A program made the position numbers and the translations under genes. Positions 1 to 10,673 of a DNA stretch of 64,000 bases are shown piece by piece (position 1 is the stretch's first letter; each line of letters begins with the position of its first letter). This DNA is from Anaerolineales bacterium (GTDB lineage: Bacteria; Chloroflexota; Anaerolineae; Anaerolineales; UBA4823). The DNA lies in assembly GCA_025057645.1 (NCBI GenBank), contig JANXBJ010000001.1:492357-556356 (forward strand), read 5' to 3'. The notes beneath the pieces were generated by a model. The model was given only the letters and a program-made list of their open reading frames with translations. It had not been told where the DNA came from and did no database searches.

Positions 1-3
1 GAG

Positions 4-1425
4 ATGCTCTACACTTTTGCGATGAGCCTGGCCGGACTAGAAGCTGGAGCTGCGTTGGGATGGTTTTTGGGATGTTTTGCGCTCTTGGGGCTTGCCGAGA
101 TATTGCGAAGTCATCTTTCTCGTCCGGAGCTTTGGGTCACATTATCGACATCCCTTAGTGGATTTACCTTTGTTGAGAGTTTAGCCTGGGCTTATGTGGA
201 TTGGATCACCTTCTTCTGGGGGGTGTGTGTCCTTTTTGCTTTGAAAGAGGCCTTTGTAGAAAGGCCGCATCAAAATGTTCTTCTCGCCGGGGTATTTTCT
301 GGGTTTGCGCTGGGAACGAAGTATACCGCAGGGGTAATCGCAGTCGCTGCAGCGTTTGCCATTGTATTTTTGCTTCCTCAAACAGTGAAGCCGACTGGCG
401 AAGCGCAACAACCTTTGAGCGCAACCTGGTCTTCTAAGGTAGGAACTCTACTTCTATTCATTTTTGCCCTACTCACCGTTTCTTTTCCGTGGTGGCTCAA
501 GAATCTTCTGGCTGTTGGGCAGCCTTTTTATCCTCTTTTGTTCCCCGCAGGGGAGATGAGTGCCCTGCGGATCGGTTTCTATGCCGGGCTACAACCTTGG
601 GGAAGCTGGTGGACTTCTCTCCTGTTGCCGTTTTCCGCCACTTTTTTAGGCGTGGAGGGCAAAGAGGGATTTAGTGCGAGCATTGGGCCGTTGTTTTTAT
701 TACTGGTGCCGTTCTCCTTTCTTCCTGCCGAGGCGGGAGATCTCGACCGGAAATTGATTCGTTTGAGCGCCCTCTTTGGGTTGGTGGGTTGGTTATTTTG
801 GGGAATTGGGGCACGTCTTGCAGGATATCTGATCCAGACGCGGTTGTATTGGTCGATCATGCCCAGTTTAGCCATCCTCTCCGGCTTTGGGTATCGGAAG
901 CTTCATGCGCTTGACTTTAAGCCTGTGCGTATCTGGTTTGTGGCGAACGGCGTTGTGCTAATGGTTATAGTCTTGACCACTGTCGAAGTTTTGACCTCAA
1001 CAGTGCAGAAAAGGGTCCTTGAATACATTGCTGGCCGAATTGATGCTCAAGCCTACCTAACTCACAACCTAGGGTGGCACATTGTCGCCGCCCAGTGGGT
1101 CAGGCAATTGGGAGGAGCGGGCTCGACCCTGCTCCTTTTCGAGCCACGCAGTCTCTATTGCTTGCCAAATTGTGAAAGTGATGAGCTTCTCGATGAGTGG
1201 TTTGTTGTCGCTCAAGATCCCTCCAATGCTCCTGAAAAGGTTATTCGAGCTTGGAAAGAACGTGGGTTTCAGCGCGTTTTGATCTTTCGCCAAGGCGCAG
1301 AGTTTTTGCAAAAGAGCGATCAGCGTTATCCGGCCGCTCAGTGGAAGCTTTTTGAGCGAGTGGTTGCACAACTCCCTAAGGAACAAGATTTTGGTGGCGC
1401 CTATTCGTTGTATACACTCCCATGA
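4..1425 (+). CDS. Polytopic membrane protein, GT39/PMT-like glycosyltransferase (5' end may lie outside the window)
   Basis: 473-aa ORF with many hydrophobic segments; followed by two similar membrane proteins with overlapping ends. Confidence 0.6.
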   Translation: MLYTFAMSLAGLEAGAALGWFLGCFALLGLAEILRSHLSRPELWVTLSTSLSGFTFVESLAWAYVDWITFFWGVCVLFALKEAFVERPHQNVLLAGVFSGFALGTKYTAGVIAVAAAFAIVFLLPQTVKPTGEAQQPLSATWSSKVGTLLLFIFALLTVSFPWWLKNLLAVGQPFYPLLFPAGEMSALRIGFYAGLQPWGSWWTSLLLPFSATFLGVEGKEGFSASIGPLFLLLVPFSFLPAEAGDLDRKLIRLSALFGLVGWLFWGIGARLAGYLIQTRLYWSIMPSLAILSGFGYRKLHALDFKPVRIWFVANGVVLMVIVLTTVEVLTSTVQKRVLEYIAGRIDAQAYLTHNLGWHIVAAQWVRQLGGAGSTLLLFEPRSLYCLPNCESDELLDEWFVVAQDPSNAPEKVIRAWKERGFQRVLIFRQGAEFLQKSDQRYPAAQWKLFERVVAQLPKEQDFGGAYSLYTLP

Positions 1426-3014
1426 TTAAGCTCAAGGAACTGTTGTGGGTTTGGCTCGGATGCTTGACAGTTGTAGGGTTGGCAGCTGCTTTTCAGTCTT
1501 CGCCGGGCTATATGGACGCAGAATATTATTACGCCGGGGGAAAGCTCTTGTGGCAGGGGCATGGGTTTGAAGAGCCATATCTATGGAATTACCTTACCGA
1601 CCCGCGCGAATTACCTGTTCCTTCCCATACTTACTGGATGCCCCTCGCGTCGCTATGGGCTTGGTTGGGGATGTCGCTTGTGGGTTCTGATGCTTTTCAA
1701 GCCGCGCGTTGGCCTTTTATCCTGCTCGGTTCGTTGGTTTCTCCTCTGACTTATTGGTTGGGTTGGAAAATTTCTCAACAGCGCTTTACCTCTCTGTTGG
1801 CTGCACTCTTCGCCTGGTTTCCGATGTTCTATTTAGCCTATCTGCCGACAACCGATACTTTTGCGATGTACATGATCCTAGGCACTCTCTGGTTGGTCTT
1901 GGCAGCAAGAGTGGCTCAGCTAAAGGACAAAAGTGTCTTTCTGGCGGGTTTAATTTGCGGTGCGATGCATTTGGCTAGGGCAGATGGGTTCTTCTGGATG
2001 CTTGTGTTTCTGTTGCTTATCGTTAGGGAAGGGTTTATCGAGCCTCGGCACCCCTTTTGGTTGCAGCAGCTAAGAAAGATCACGATTTTTATTACCGGCT
2101 ACGCTCTTTTGATGGGCGGCTGGTATGGGCGGAATTTATTGGAATATCGTTCGCCTTTCCCTCCAGGCAATGAACGCGCTTTGTTCTTGCGCAACTACAA
2201 TGATCTGTATCGGTATCCTGCTAGCGATCTCAGTCTCGAGTACTTGCTTGGATATGGACTGGTGCCCCTGGTCTACGATCGTTTGCATGCTGCCGGTCAA
2301 AATCTTTTGAGCCTCATTGCCGTCCAAGCGCAGATTTTGCTCGCTCCCTTGTTTATTCTTGGGTTTTGGAAACGCAAACGAGAGCCAATTGTCGCTCGGG
2401 CTGCCGCCGTTTGGCTAGTGATGTTTGCGCTTATGAGTTTTGTTTTCCCTTATGCTGGTTGGCGGGGGGGATATTTTCATGTTGCGGCTGCATTTCAGCC
2501 ATTGGTTTGGTCCCTTGCGAGTGAGGGTTTTGGGGTTTTTGTGCAATGGGGGGTTCGCAAAAGGGGTTGGTCTCCGATAAGCGCAACGCAGGTTTTTGCC
2601 TTCTTTGTTTTGGGAATGCTGATGATCCTAACAGTTTACCTCTATTGCACAAGAGTGATTGGCAAAGACGTTCGGAATCCGGTGTGGGACGAGGCTCACC
2701 AAAGACAAGTTAAGATTTGTGCAAAGCTCCGTGGGATTACCAACGCTGAAGGTATAGAGGACTGGAGTGTGATGATCAACAATCCAGTTGGGTTTTACCT
2801 TGCCTGCGAAAAGCGGGCTGTCTCTGTACCCGTGGGAGGGTTGACTGTCGTCCAGCTCGTCGCACGGCAATACGGGATCGAATTCCTAGTCTTAGAGAGG
2901 GATCATCCTGCGGAAATCTCGCCCTATTTTTATCGTCCCGCCGACACTTCGTTTCTCACCCTCTTGGATAACCAAAAAGAGTGGAAGGTTTACCGTTTTC
3001 ATGCGAGTCGATAA
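1422..3014 (+). CDS. Polytopic membrane protein, GT39/ArnT-like glycosyltransferase
   Basis: 530-aa ORF; 'PGYMDAEYYYAGGKLL' N-terminal loop and multiple TM segments; start overlaps the previous stop. Confidence 0.65.
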   Translation: MIKLKELLWVWLGCLTVVGLAAAFQSSPGYMDAEYYYAGGKLLWQGHGFEEPYLWNYLTDPRELPVPSHTYWMPLASLWAWLGMSLVGSDAFQAARWPFILLGSLVSPLTYWLGWKISQQRFTSLLAALFAWFPMFYLAYLPTTDTFAMYMILGTLWLVLAARVAQLKDKSVFLAGLICGAMHLARADGFFWMLVFLLLIVREGFIEPRHPFWLQQLRKITIFITGYALLMGGWYGRNLLEYRSPFPPGNERALFLRNYNDLYRYPASDLSLEYLLGYGLVPLVYDRLHAAGQNLLSLIAVQAQILLAPLFILGFWKRKREPIVARAAAVWLVMFALMSFVFPYAGWRGGYFHVAAAFQPLVWSLASEGFGVFVQWGVRKRGWSPISATQVFAFFVLGMLMILTVYLYCTRVIGKDVRNPVWDEAHQRQVKICAKLRGITNAEGIEDWSVMINNPVGFYLACEKRAVSVPVGGLTVVQLVARQYGIEFLVLERDHPAEISPYFYRPADTSFLTLLDNQKEWKVYRFHASR

Positions 3015-4500
3015 ATCGGATATAGCCTTAGCCGCCTTAGCGGTGCTTTCAAGCACAGCATACCTCTTTTATAGCGCAGCTTTCTATCGAGTCGGTTTTC
3101 CGCTTGACGATGCTTGGATTCATCAGACCTATGCGCGAAGCCTCGCTCAAGGGGAGGGTTGGTCCTTTGAGCCTGGCGTCGTTTCAGGAGGAACTACATC
3201 CCCGTTTTGGGTGTTGCTGCTGAGTTTAGGCTACCTGCTGCAAATACCCCCGTTTGCCTGGTCGTTCTTTCTCGGGATTGGTTGCTTAGTGGGAATAGGA
3301 ATTTGTGGGATGAGGTACTTCCGGCAAATTCATCCCTCGTTGGGGTGGTTAGGGTTGTTTTTGATCCTAGAGTGGCACTTTACTTGGGCCTCGGTTTCAG
3401 GGATGGAGACCCTCTTGGCCACCCTAATTGTCTTTATAGTGTTTTCTTTTCTGAGCTTGGAGAAGGTGGATTGGGGTCTCTCCCTGCTCATGGCGGTCAG
3501 TATCTGGGTGCGTCCGGATTTGATCACGCTTCTCTTGCCTTTGGTAGCCCATATATTTGTTCGACTCAGGAATGAAGCGAGAATTCTCAGGTCGTATTTG
3601 CCCGTTTTTATTGCGATGGGAGCGTCATTGGCTGGATATATAGCCTTTAATATCGGAGTGAGCGGGACTTGGTTTCCCACAACCTTTTATGCAAAGCAAG
3701 CCGAGTATGCTGAATTGCGCCAAAGCCCTTTTCTTTATCGCTTTGGACAGCAGTTTTTTGTAGCCCTGATTGGGGGAGGAATTTTTCTTCTGCCCGGGGT
3801 TCTTTATGAGGCATATCGTAGCTGGAGAGAGAAGGATTGGAACGCAAGCGCATGGCTCTTGTGGTATTTGGGGGTCTTAGGGCTTTATGCAGTGCGCTTG
3901 CCGGTAACTTACCAACATGGCCGGTATATCATGCCGGCGTTAGCAGTTTTCTACACCCTGGGCTTGAAGGGCTCGGTTTTCGCTTATCGCTGGTTGGCAG
4001 GCCGGCAGAAGATTGGGTGGATTCTCTCTAGAGCTGGTGTTTTTTCTTGGATAGTCGTCACTCTTGGGTTTTGGGGAATGGGTGGCAGCGCATATGCGCG
4101 TGATGTGGCGGTGATTGAAACTCAGATGGTCAATACCGCAAAATGGGCAGCGCTCAGCCTCCCAACACGTGCACGCATTGCAGTCCATGATATTGGTGCA
4201 ATAGGGTACTACACCGAGCATCAAATTCTGGACTTGGCCGGTTTGATTAATCCCGAGGTGATCCCATTTCTAAGAGATGAGGAAAGATTGGCCCGCTATT
4301 TAGATGAGCAAGGGGTCGATTTCCTGATTTGCTTCCCCAATTGGTATCCGCACCTTACTCAAGATCTCGAAGCGGTGTATATTGCCGAGGATTGGGTGCT
4401 GAAGGAATATAATGAAAGGCCCATGACCGTTTATCGGTGGGGACTTAACGACTTTATTAGCTTACCTGACCCTAGTCCTTTAATGCTATACTATAGGTAA
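3001..4500 (+). CDS. Polytopic membrane protein, GT39-like glycosyltransferase
   Basis: 499-aa ORF; 'GFPLDDAWIHQTYARSLAQGEGWSF' acidic loop typical of GT-C family proteins. Confidence 0.65.
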   Translation: MRVDKSDIALAALAVLSSTAYLFYSAAFYRVGFPLDDAWIHQTYARSLAQGEGWSFEPGVVSGGTTSPFWVLLLSLGYLLQIPPFAWSFFLGIGCLVGIGICGMRYFRQIHPSLGWLGLFLILEWHFTWASVSGMETLLATLIVFIVFSFLSLEKVDWGLSLLMAVSIWVRPDLITLLLPLVAHIFVRLRNEARILRSYLPVFIAMGASLAGYIAFNIGVSGTWFPTTFYAKQAEYAELRQSPFLYRFGQQFFVALIGGGIFLLPGVLYEAYRSWREKDWNASAWLLWYLGVLGLYAVRLPVTYQHGRYIMPALAVFYTLGLKGSVFAYRWLAGRQKIGWILSRAGVFSWIVVTLGFWGMGGSAYARDVAVIETQMVNTAKWAALSLPTRARIAVHDIGAIGYYTEHQILDLAGLINPEVIPFLRDEERLARYLDEQGVDFLICFPNWYPHLTQDLEAVYIAEDWVLKEYNERPMTVYRWGLNDFISLPDPSPLMLYYR

Positions 4501-4518
4501 ATTTTTTTAAGGCGCTTT

Positions 4519-5238
4519 ATGGAGACGAAGGCGAGAATATCCCTGGCCATTATTGAAGATCACCCGATTTTCCGACAGGGGATTGAGGATGTTTTGCGCT
4601 TAGAAAGAGATTTCGAGGTGGTCGGGAGGGCATCAACCGGCGAAGAAGGACTGGCATTGATACGCGCTTTTCGTCCCCAACTTGCACTTACTGATCTCAG
4701 CTTGCCTGATCTCGACGGGGTGAAGTTGGTGAAACAGGTAGTTTGGGAACGCTTTCGGACGCGGGTGGTTATATTGAGTGCTTACGATGATCCCGGTCAA
4801 ATGCTTCAGGCTTTCTGTTCTGGGGTATGGGGTTACTTTATAAAGGATATTCAGCCAACTGAACTTGTTGCGCGCTTGCGATGGGTTGCGCAAGGCTATT
4901 ACGTTGTGGGTGATCGAACTCTAACCCCGGCAGAATTCAAGAGATGGCTTATTGAGTACTCAGAGATTGAGGGGAAATCGAGGCAAGAGTTGACTGCAAT
5001 TTCTCTACCTTCACCGCGTGAAATGGAAGTCCTATCGCACCTACTTCTTGGTCGAAGCAATAAACAAATTGCGGTTGCGATGGGGATCAGCCCTCAAACT
5101 GTGAAGAACCATCTAGCCTCCTTATTTCGCAAGCTCGGTGTAAAGGACCGCACTCAAGCGGTGGTCTATGCTTTGCAGCTTGGTTGGGTGTCAGCGCAAA
5201 GTCTCAAAGTAAATAAAAATTTGGAAGGACTCTTATGA
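4519..5238 (+). CDS. NarL/LuxR-family response regulator
   Basis: REC domain plus C-terminal HTH 'LSPREMEVLSHLLLGRSNKQIAVAMGISPQTVKNHLASLFRKLGVKDR'-type motif. Confidence 0.93.
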   Translation: METKARISLAIIEDHPIFRQGIEDVLRLERDFEVVGRASTGEEGLALIRAFRPQLALTDLSLPDLDGVKLVKQVVWERFRTRVVILSAYDDPGQMLQAFCSGVWGYFIKDIQPTELVARLRWVAQGYYVVGDRTLTPAEFKRWLIEYSEIEGKSRQELTAISLPSPREMEVLSHLLLGRSNKQIAVAMGISPQTVKNHLASLFRKLGVKDRTQAVVYALQLGWVSAQSLKVNKNLEGLL

Positions 5239-6296
5239 GCGGCCGGCAGGAACAAAACCCCTTGGATCTAACTGAACGACTTCTTGAACAGGTAGAACAG
5301 CTTCTCTCAAGCCTGCGTCGGGAGTTATATGAGCAGGAACGTCTCCTGCAGCAGAGCCAACAGGAAGTTGAAAAGCTTAGTAGGAAAAATGCCTCAATTA
5401 CGGCTGAACTTCAGAAGATGCAGTCTCACACGGACGAGTTTTCTCGGCATGAATTAAGAATGGGCTATGAAGCTGCGCTGGAGGCGCAGCAGCGTTTGTA
5501 CCTAATGTCGGGGAAGGTGGAGAAAATCCAAAGCCAGATCCAACAACTCAAAATGCAAAGCGAATGGTTGGAGAATTTCCGACTCCATTTGGATACTCTC
5601 CAAGAGAGCCTTGCGAGCTCCGGTAGAGGCCTCAGGCCGGGCGAAGGCATTGAAATGATTATCCAAGCCCAGGAGGCCGAGCGACAGAGATTATCCCGGC
5701 AGATGCACGATGGCCCCGCCCAGGCGCTTTCCAACTTTATTTTACAGACCGAAATAGCCATGCGTCTTTTCGAGATCGACCCTGCAAAAGCGAAAGAGGA
5801 ACTTGAGAGTCTCAAACTTTCCGCCACTCAGGCTTTTCAAAAGGTGAGAGACTTCATCTTCGAACTCAGACCGATGATGTTGGACGATTTGGGGCTAGTC
5901 CCGACAGTTAGGCGATACGTAGAGGCGCTCCAGAACGTGCCCGGTGTCTCTATTCAACTTACCTTGGGCGGGGTGGAAAGGAGACTCGAACCTTACCTTG
6001 AGGTCATGGTCTTTCGAGCAATTCAGGAACTTTTAGGGAACGCCGTCCGCCATAGTCAAGCTAGTGAGGTGCGTCTCCATTTAGATCTCGGGGATAATCA
6101 CTTAAGGGTCGTTGTGGACGATAACGGTAAGGGGTTTGACCCGGAGATCTTGCGAGAGCGCACCAATATGGGATTGAAAGTGATCCGCGATCGAGTAGAG
6201 ATGGTTGGAGGGGAGTTCCAACTCAATACGAGGATTGGAGAAGGAACTCGCGTTTCGTTTAGCATCCCGCTCCAAGAAATAGCCCAACTTACATAA
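5235..6296 (+). CDS. DegS/NarX-type sensor histidine kinase (HisKA_3 + HATPase_c), cytoplasmic, coiled-coil N-terminus
   Basis: 'EAERQRLSRQMHDGPAQALSN' H-box and 'DNGKGFDP' G-box; ATGA overlap with the upstream regulator. Confidence 0.92.
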   Translation: MSGRQEQNPLDLTERLLEQVEQLLSSLRRELYEQERLLQQSQQEVEKLSRKNASITAELQKMQSHTDEFSRHELRMGYEAALEAQQRLYLMSGKVEKIQSQIQQLKMQSEWLENFRLHLDTLQESLASSGRGLRPGEGIEMIIQAQEAERQRLSRQMHDGPAQALSNFILQTEIAMRLFEIDPAKAKEELESLKLSATQAFQKVRDFIFELRPMMLDDLGLVPTVRRYVEALQNVPGVSIQLTLGGVERRLEPYLEVMVFRAIQELLGNAVRHSQASEVRLHLDLGDNHLRVVVDDNGKGFDPEILRERTNMGLKVIRDRVEMVGGEFQLNTRIGEGTRVSFSIPLQEIAQLT

Positions 6297-6324
6297 TTGC
6301 AAGGAAAATTTCACAAAAAGGATA

Positions 6325-6353
6325 TTGCATAAAATTAAAAGATTCCATATAAT
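6325..6353 (+). promoter_or_regulatory. Sigma70-like promoter for the Flp pilin gene
   Basis: TTGCAT (6325-6330), 17-bp spacer, TATAAT (6348-6353); strong RBS aaaggaggt downstream. Confidence 0.7.
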
Positions 6354-6407
6354 GCAGTTAACTGCTCTTTGCAGAGTAGAATCTCTGAGGAAAGGAGGTA
6401 AGGCGCA

Positions 6408-6554
6408 ATGCTATTTGCCCCGAAAGAAAAAGGTCAGGGTCTGGTGGAATATGCGCTGATCTTGGTCCTAGTGGCGATTGTGGTCATCGTAATCCTTGCG
6501 CTGTTAGGGCCCGCCATCGGTAACGTGTTCAGCCGAATCGTTAGCGCAATCTAA
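6408..6554 (+). CDS. flp: Flp/Fap-type pilin (48 aa)
   Basis: Own translation: MLFAPKEKGQGLVEYALILVLVAIVVIVILALLGPAIGNVFSRIVSAI; type IVb prepilin motif G-QGLVEYALIL; absent from the ORF track because of its size. Confidence 0.93.
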   Translation: MLFAPKEKGQGLVEYALILVLVAIVVIVILALLGPAIGNVFSRIVSAI

Positions 6555-6589
6555 TTCATTCACAAGCGTAAATATCCTATTATTTCGGG

Positions 6590-6620
6590 AAAACCCTGGT
6601 CAAAAGACCAGGGTTTTTCT
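6590..6620 (+). terminator. Intrinsic terminator after the pilin gene
   Basis: Perfect 12-bp stem AAAACCCTGGTC-aaaa-GACCAGGGTTTT followed by a T tract. Confidence 0.9.
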
Positions 6621-6833
6621 TGGCCTCTAACTTGCAAACTTGATCTTTGTGCAGAAAAACAGCAAAGAATCCAGTTTTGGAAGTTGGGCAAGTTTACCTT
6701 GATTTTGGCCCGAGACTCTCCGAGGCGACTTACAAAATTGTATAGGGTTGTGATATCCGAAAAGGATGGATGTATAATACTAACATGAAAGACCGCCCGG
6801 CGACGCCAAAAAGTCTAATTTCTGGAGGCGCTC

Positions 6834-7955
6834 ATGCGACGAGGAAGAGTTTTCTTTTTATTGGCCCTGATCGTCCTTCTGTGTTTGGTGGCGGTTGTGT
6901 TGGTTGTTCTACGGCTGCGGCCTGCAATTACCCCGCAACCTTCCCCGGTGGGCGAACCCACCCCACAAGTGGTCGATACGGTCAATGTTTTGGTAGCAAC
7001 TCAGAAGATTCCCCGTGGTGGCGTGATTAGCCGCGATGTAGTAAGTTTGATTCCAATCCAGCGCCAGTTTTACTTGCAGGGGATGTTTTCTGAAATTAAG
7101 GACGTTGAGGGAAGGTTGGCGAAGATCGATATAGAAGCAGGGTTGATTATCCTGGAAAGCATGCTCGCTGGGAGCGCTGAAGAGTTGTCGGCCACGGGTT
7201 CGGATATTGCGCTATATATCCCGCGCGGGAGTGTTGCGGTCGCAATCCCTATAGAGCGCCTCACAAAAGCCAGCTTTCCGGTGCAGGCTGGAGACCGAGT
7301 TAACGTAGCTGTGGTTCATTCGTTTGTCGATATCGATACGGAGTATCAAACGAAGCTGCCCAACGTTGCGGGCGAGGCGATTGCTCCGGGAACGCGCGAC
7401 CCGGCTGTGTATCTTACGGCGGGAGTGTCGGCGCCTGTGGGTGAGGGGAGTGGAAACGCCGGCCGCGCTGAGACAGTTCCCGGGCTAGGTCAGCCGATTG
7501 TTGTGGTTCCGGCAGAACCTCAGCGGCCTCGTCTGGTTGCTCAGGTGATCTTACAGGATGTGACGGTTCTAAGCGTTGGGACCTATGAGGCTGGCTTTCG
7601 GAGCGAAGCGGTTTCTACTCCAGCTCAACAGCCTCCGGAGCAAGGCCCTCAGCCCCCGACGCAACCAACGCCACAGGCCCCCAAACCCGCTCCGGAGTTT
7701 GTGAGTTTGATCGTTACGCCCCAAGATGCCCTCATGTTGACCTATCTGATGGCCAACGGGGCACAATTCACCTTGCACTTAAGGGCCGCGGGGGATAACT
7801 CTAGGGTTCAGATTGAGGCTCAGACTCTTCAATATTACTTGAATAGGTATAACGTGCCCGTGCCTGTCAAATTGCCCTATGGTATTGAGCCTAGAGTCGA
7901 TTCGCCAAATATGCCCAATATTACTTTTCAACCTACTCCAACGCCAATCCCATGA
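6834..7955 (+). CDS. cpaB: Flp pilus assembly protein CpaB (SAF domain), Pro-rich linker
   Basis: N-terminal TM, 'VLVATQKIPRGGVISRDVVSLIPI' SAF motif, tad gene context. Confidence 0.87.
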   Translation: MRRGRVFFLLALIVLLCLVAVVLVVLRLRPAITPQPSPVGEPTPQVVDTVNVLVATQKIPRGGVISRDVVSLIPIQRQFYLQGMFSEIKDVEGRLAKIDIEAGLIILESMLAGSAEELSATGSDIALYIPRGSVAVAIPIERLTKASFPVQAGDRVNVAVVHSFVDIDTEYQTKLPNVAGEAIAPGTRDPAVYLTAGVSAPVGEGSGNAGRAETVPGLGQPIVVVPAEPQRPRLVAQVILQDVTVLSVGTYEAGFRSEAVSTPAQQPPEQGPQPPTQPTPQAPKPAPEFVSLIVTPQDALMLTYLMANGAQFTLHLRAAGDNSRVQIEAQTLQYYLNRYNVPVPVKLPYGIEPRVDSPNMPNITFQPTPTPIP

Positions 7956-7994
7956 AGGCGGCTATCTTGCCGAGGCATAGGGACAATAGGGACA

Positions 7995-9251
7995 ATGGAA
8001 GCAACGGAGAAAATTCGAGTAGTTATTGTGGATGATATTGCGGAGACGCGCGAGAACATTCGCAAGCTTCTCCAGTTTGAGAAGGATATTGAAGTTGTCG
8101 GTGCAGCTAAAAATGGCAGGGAGGGAATCGAGATCACCCGTCAAACGAAACCGGATGTGGTGATTATGGATATAAACATGCCGGACATGGACGGGATCAC
8201 AGCGACAGAGGCCATCCGCCGAGCCAATCCCTATACCCAAATTGTCATTCTCTCCGTGCAAGGGGATCCGAATTACATGCGCCGAGCGATGTTGGCCGGA
8301 GCGCGTGACTTCTTGACTAAGCCGCCAAGTGTAGACGAGTTGACTGCTGCAGTAAGGCGTGCCGGGAAAATGGCCTACGAAGAACGAGAGAAAATCCCCC
8401 CTCCAATTCACTCTGGTGTAGGAGGCTCGCTAACTGGAGTAAACATCTACGATGGCAAAGTCGTTGTGGTCTACAGTCCCAAAGGCGGAGTGGGCACCAC
8501 CACGGTAGCGACCAACCTCGCTGTTGCTTTGCATAGCTCGGAGACACCAGTGGTTATCGTAGATGGCAATCTTCAGTTTGGGGACGTGGCGGTGTTTCTG
8601 AATGAACAGGGAAAGAACAGTGTGGTTGATTTAGCTCCCCGGGTGGACGAGTTAGACCTTGAAGTCGTAGAGAGTGTCCTTTTGGTGCATAAACCTTCGG
8701 GAGTCAAAGTCTTAGCAGCTCCTCTGCGCCCAGAATACGCTGAGAGTGTTACCGGTGAACAATTTGCAAAAGTGCTGCAGTTCTTACGCAAGATGTTTGC
8801 CTACGTGGTTGTCGACTCCTCGGCCTACTTGTCAGATGTCGTTCTATCGGCATTTGACGTGACGGATGTGATCTTGCTGCTGACCACACAGGATATTCCT
8901 GCAATTAAGAATGCGCGTATGGCATTAGAAGTTCTAGATGCGTTGAGTATTAATCGAAAAAGAGTGCTTTTCGTGCTCAACCGCTACGATAAGCGCATCG
9001 GGATCACTCCGGAGAAGATCGCCGAAAGCATTAAGCAGGAGATGGTGGCTACGATCCCGTTTGACGAGCGGACTGTGATTCCCTCTGTGAATCGAGGTAT
9101 TCCGTTTATGTTGGAGGACCGGACGAGACCCATCGCTAAAGCCTACTTGGGTTTGGCGGAGCTCGTCCGGCAGCGTATCACTCAAGTAGCGGATTTGGAG
9201 ATTGAGACAAAGAAAACCTATAGTGGTATACTGGGTAGAGTTAGTCGTTAG
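7995..9251 (+). CDS. cpaE: CpaE/TadZ-like protein: REC domain fused to a ParA/MinD-like ATPase
   Basis: N-terminal REC 'VVIMDINMPDMDG'; deviant Walker A 'YSPKGGVGTTTVATNLA'; tad context. Confidence 0.9.
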   Translation: MEATEKIRVVIVDDIAETRENIRKLLQFEKDIEVVGAAKNGREGIEITRQTKPDVVIMDINMPDMDGITATEAIRRANPYTQIVILSVQGDPNYMRRAMLAGARDFLTKPPSVDELTAAVRRAGKMAYEEREKIPPPIHSGVGGSLTGVNIYDGKVVVVYSPKGGVGTTTVATNLAVALHSSETPVVIVDGNLQFGDVAVFLNEQGKNSVVDLAPRVDELDLEVVESVLLVHKPSGVKVLAAPLRPEYAESVTGEQFAKVLQFLRKMFAYVVVDSSAYLSDVVLSAFDVTDVILLLTTQDIPAIKNARMALEVLDALSINRKRVLFVLNRYDKRIGITPEKIAESIKQEMVATIPFDERTVIPSVNRGIPFMLEDRTRPIAKAYLGLAELVRQRITQVADLEIETKKTYSGILGRVSR

Positions 9252-9263
9252 GAGAGGTTGAGA

Positions 9264-10658
9264 ATGTCACTCCTGAAGCGAATCGAACAAGGACAAAGTA
9301 ACGCCCCTGGGGGCGGAGACTTAGATGCTAAGGCGCGCCTGCTTGCCGTGCAGGCTCGGCGTCCTACGCCGGCTGCTGCTCCCCAGCGTGATACCTATTT
9401 GGATTTGAAGACCCGCGTTCAGAATCGATTGCTGGCTGAGCTAGACCCGGCTATGGATGTTACACGCGTGAGCGAAGTGCGCCAGACTATCCAGGAACTC
9501 TTCGATCAGGTGCTTAGTGAGGAAAACATTGTCCTCTCTCGACCTGAACGGCATCGCTTATTTGAACAGATTGTCGCTGAGATTTTAGGTTTCGGCCCAC
9601 TCCAACCCCTATTAGAAGATGAGACGATCACCGAGATTATGGTCAATGGGGCCAAGAATATTTACATCGAAAGGAATGGCAAGATTCAACGGGTGCCGCT
9701 CACCTTTGAGAGCGATGAACACGTGATGCGGATCATCGACCGGATTGTGGCGCCCCTTGGAAGGCGCATTGATGAATCAAGCCCCTATGTCGATGCGCGC
9801 TTGCCAGACGGATCGCGGGTCAATGCGGTGATTCCACCCATCTCATTGGTCGGCCCCACTATTACGATCCGGAAATTCTTTAAGAATCCCATAACTATAG
9901 AACAACTTATTCAATATGGGACGATTACTCCTGAGGCCCTGCAATTTCTCAAAGCATGTGTGGAGGCTCGATTGAATATCGTGATCTCTGGGGGAACGGG
10001 TTCGGGCAAGACTACTCTGTTGAATATCCTTTCCCAGTTTATTCCAAACGATGAGCGCATTATCACGATCGAAAATGCTGCCGAGTTGCAACTGCGTCAA
10101 GAACACGTAGTCACCTTGGAATCCAGGCCACCAAACATCGAAGGCAAAGGAGAAGTGACCATTCGTCAACTGGTCATCAATGCGTTGCGGATGAGGCCCG
10201 ATCGGATTATCGTGGGTGAGATTCGGGATGAAGCGGCACTGGATATGCTGCAAGCGATGAACACCGGTCATGATGGCTCGATGACTACGGCGCACTCCAA
10301 CTCTCCGCGTGACACTTTAGCGCGAATTGAAACCATGGCTCTCATGGCCGGTATGGATTTGCCTGTTCGAGCAATTCGAGAACAAATTGCTTCGGCGATT
10401 GACTTAATCATTCATGCTGAAAGGATGAGGGATGGATCTCGAAAGGTTGTGAATATCACCGAAGTAAGCGGAATGGAAGGGGATGTGATTACCTTGACCG
10501 ACATCTTCGTTTTTGAACAAAGTGGTTATGAGAACGGAAAGGTCTTAGGACGGCTGCGTGCCACAGGGCTGCGCCCGAAATTCATGGACAAGATTGAAGC
10601 TGCAGGCATTCACCTGCCTGCTTCGATTTTCGGGTTGGGTGAGCGGCGACGTTACTAG
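9264..10658 (+). CDS. cpaF: Flp pilus assembly ATPase CpaF/TadA
   Basis: '[20 protein letters not shown]' Walker A, '[35 protein letters not shown]' secretion ATPase motifs. Confidence 0.96.
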   Translation: MSLLKRIEQGQSNAPGGGDLDAKARLLAVQARRPTPAAAPQRDTYLDLKTRVQNRLLAELDPAMDVTRVSEVRQTIQELFDQVLSEENIVLSRPERHRLFEQIVAEILGFGPLQPLLEDETITEIMVNGAKNIYIERNGKIQRVPLTFESDEHVMRIIDRIVAPLGRRIDESSPYVDARLPDGSRVNAVIPPISLVGPTITIRKFFKNPITIEQLIQYGTITPEALQFLKACVEARLNIVISGGTGSGKTTLLNILSQFIPNDERIITIENAAELQLRQEHVVTLESRPPNIEGKGEVTIRQLVINALRMRPDRIIVGEIRDEAALDMLQAMNTGHDGSMTTAHSNSPRDTLARIETMALMAGMDLPVRAIREQIASAIDLIIHAERMRDGSRKVVNITEVSGMEGDVITLTDIFVFEQSGYENGKVLGRLRATGLRPKFMDKIEAAGIHLPASIFGLGERRRY

Positions 10659-10673
10659 ACGCTTGAGGGGAAG

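Noticed and set aside
7962-8411. 149-aa - strand ORF (and similar shadows at 9843-10295, 24171-24590, 33808-34044)
   Set aside because: Fully antisense to conserved coding sequence; no RBS or domain signature.
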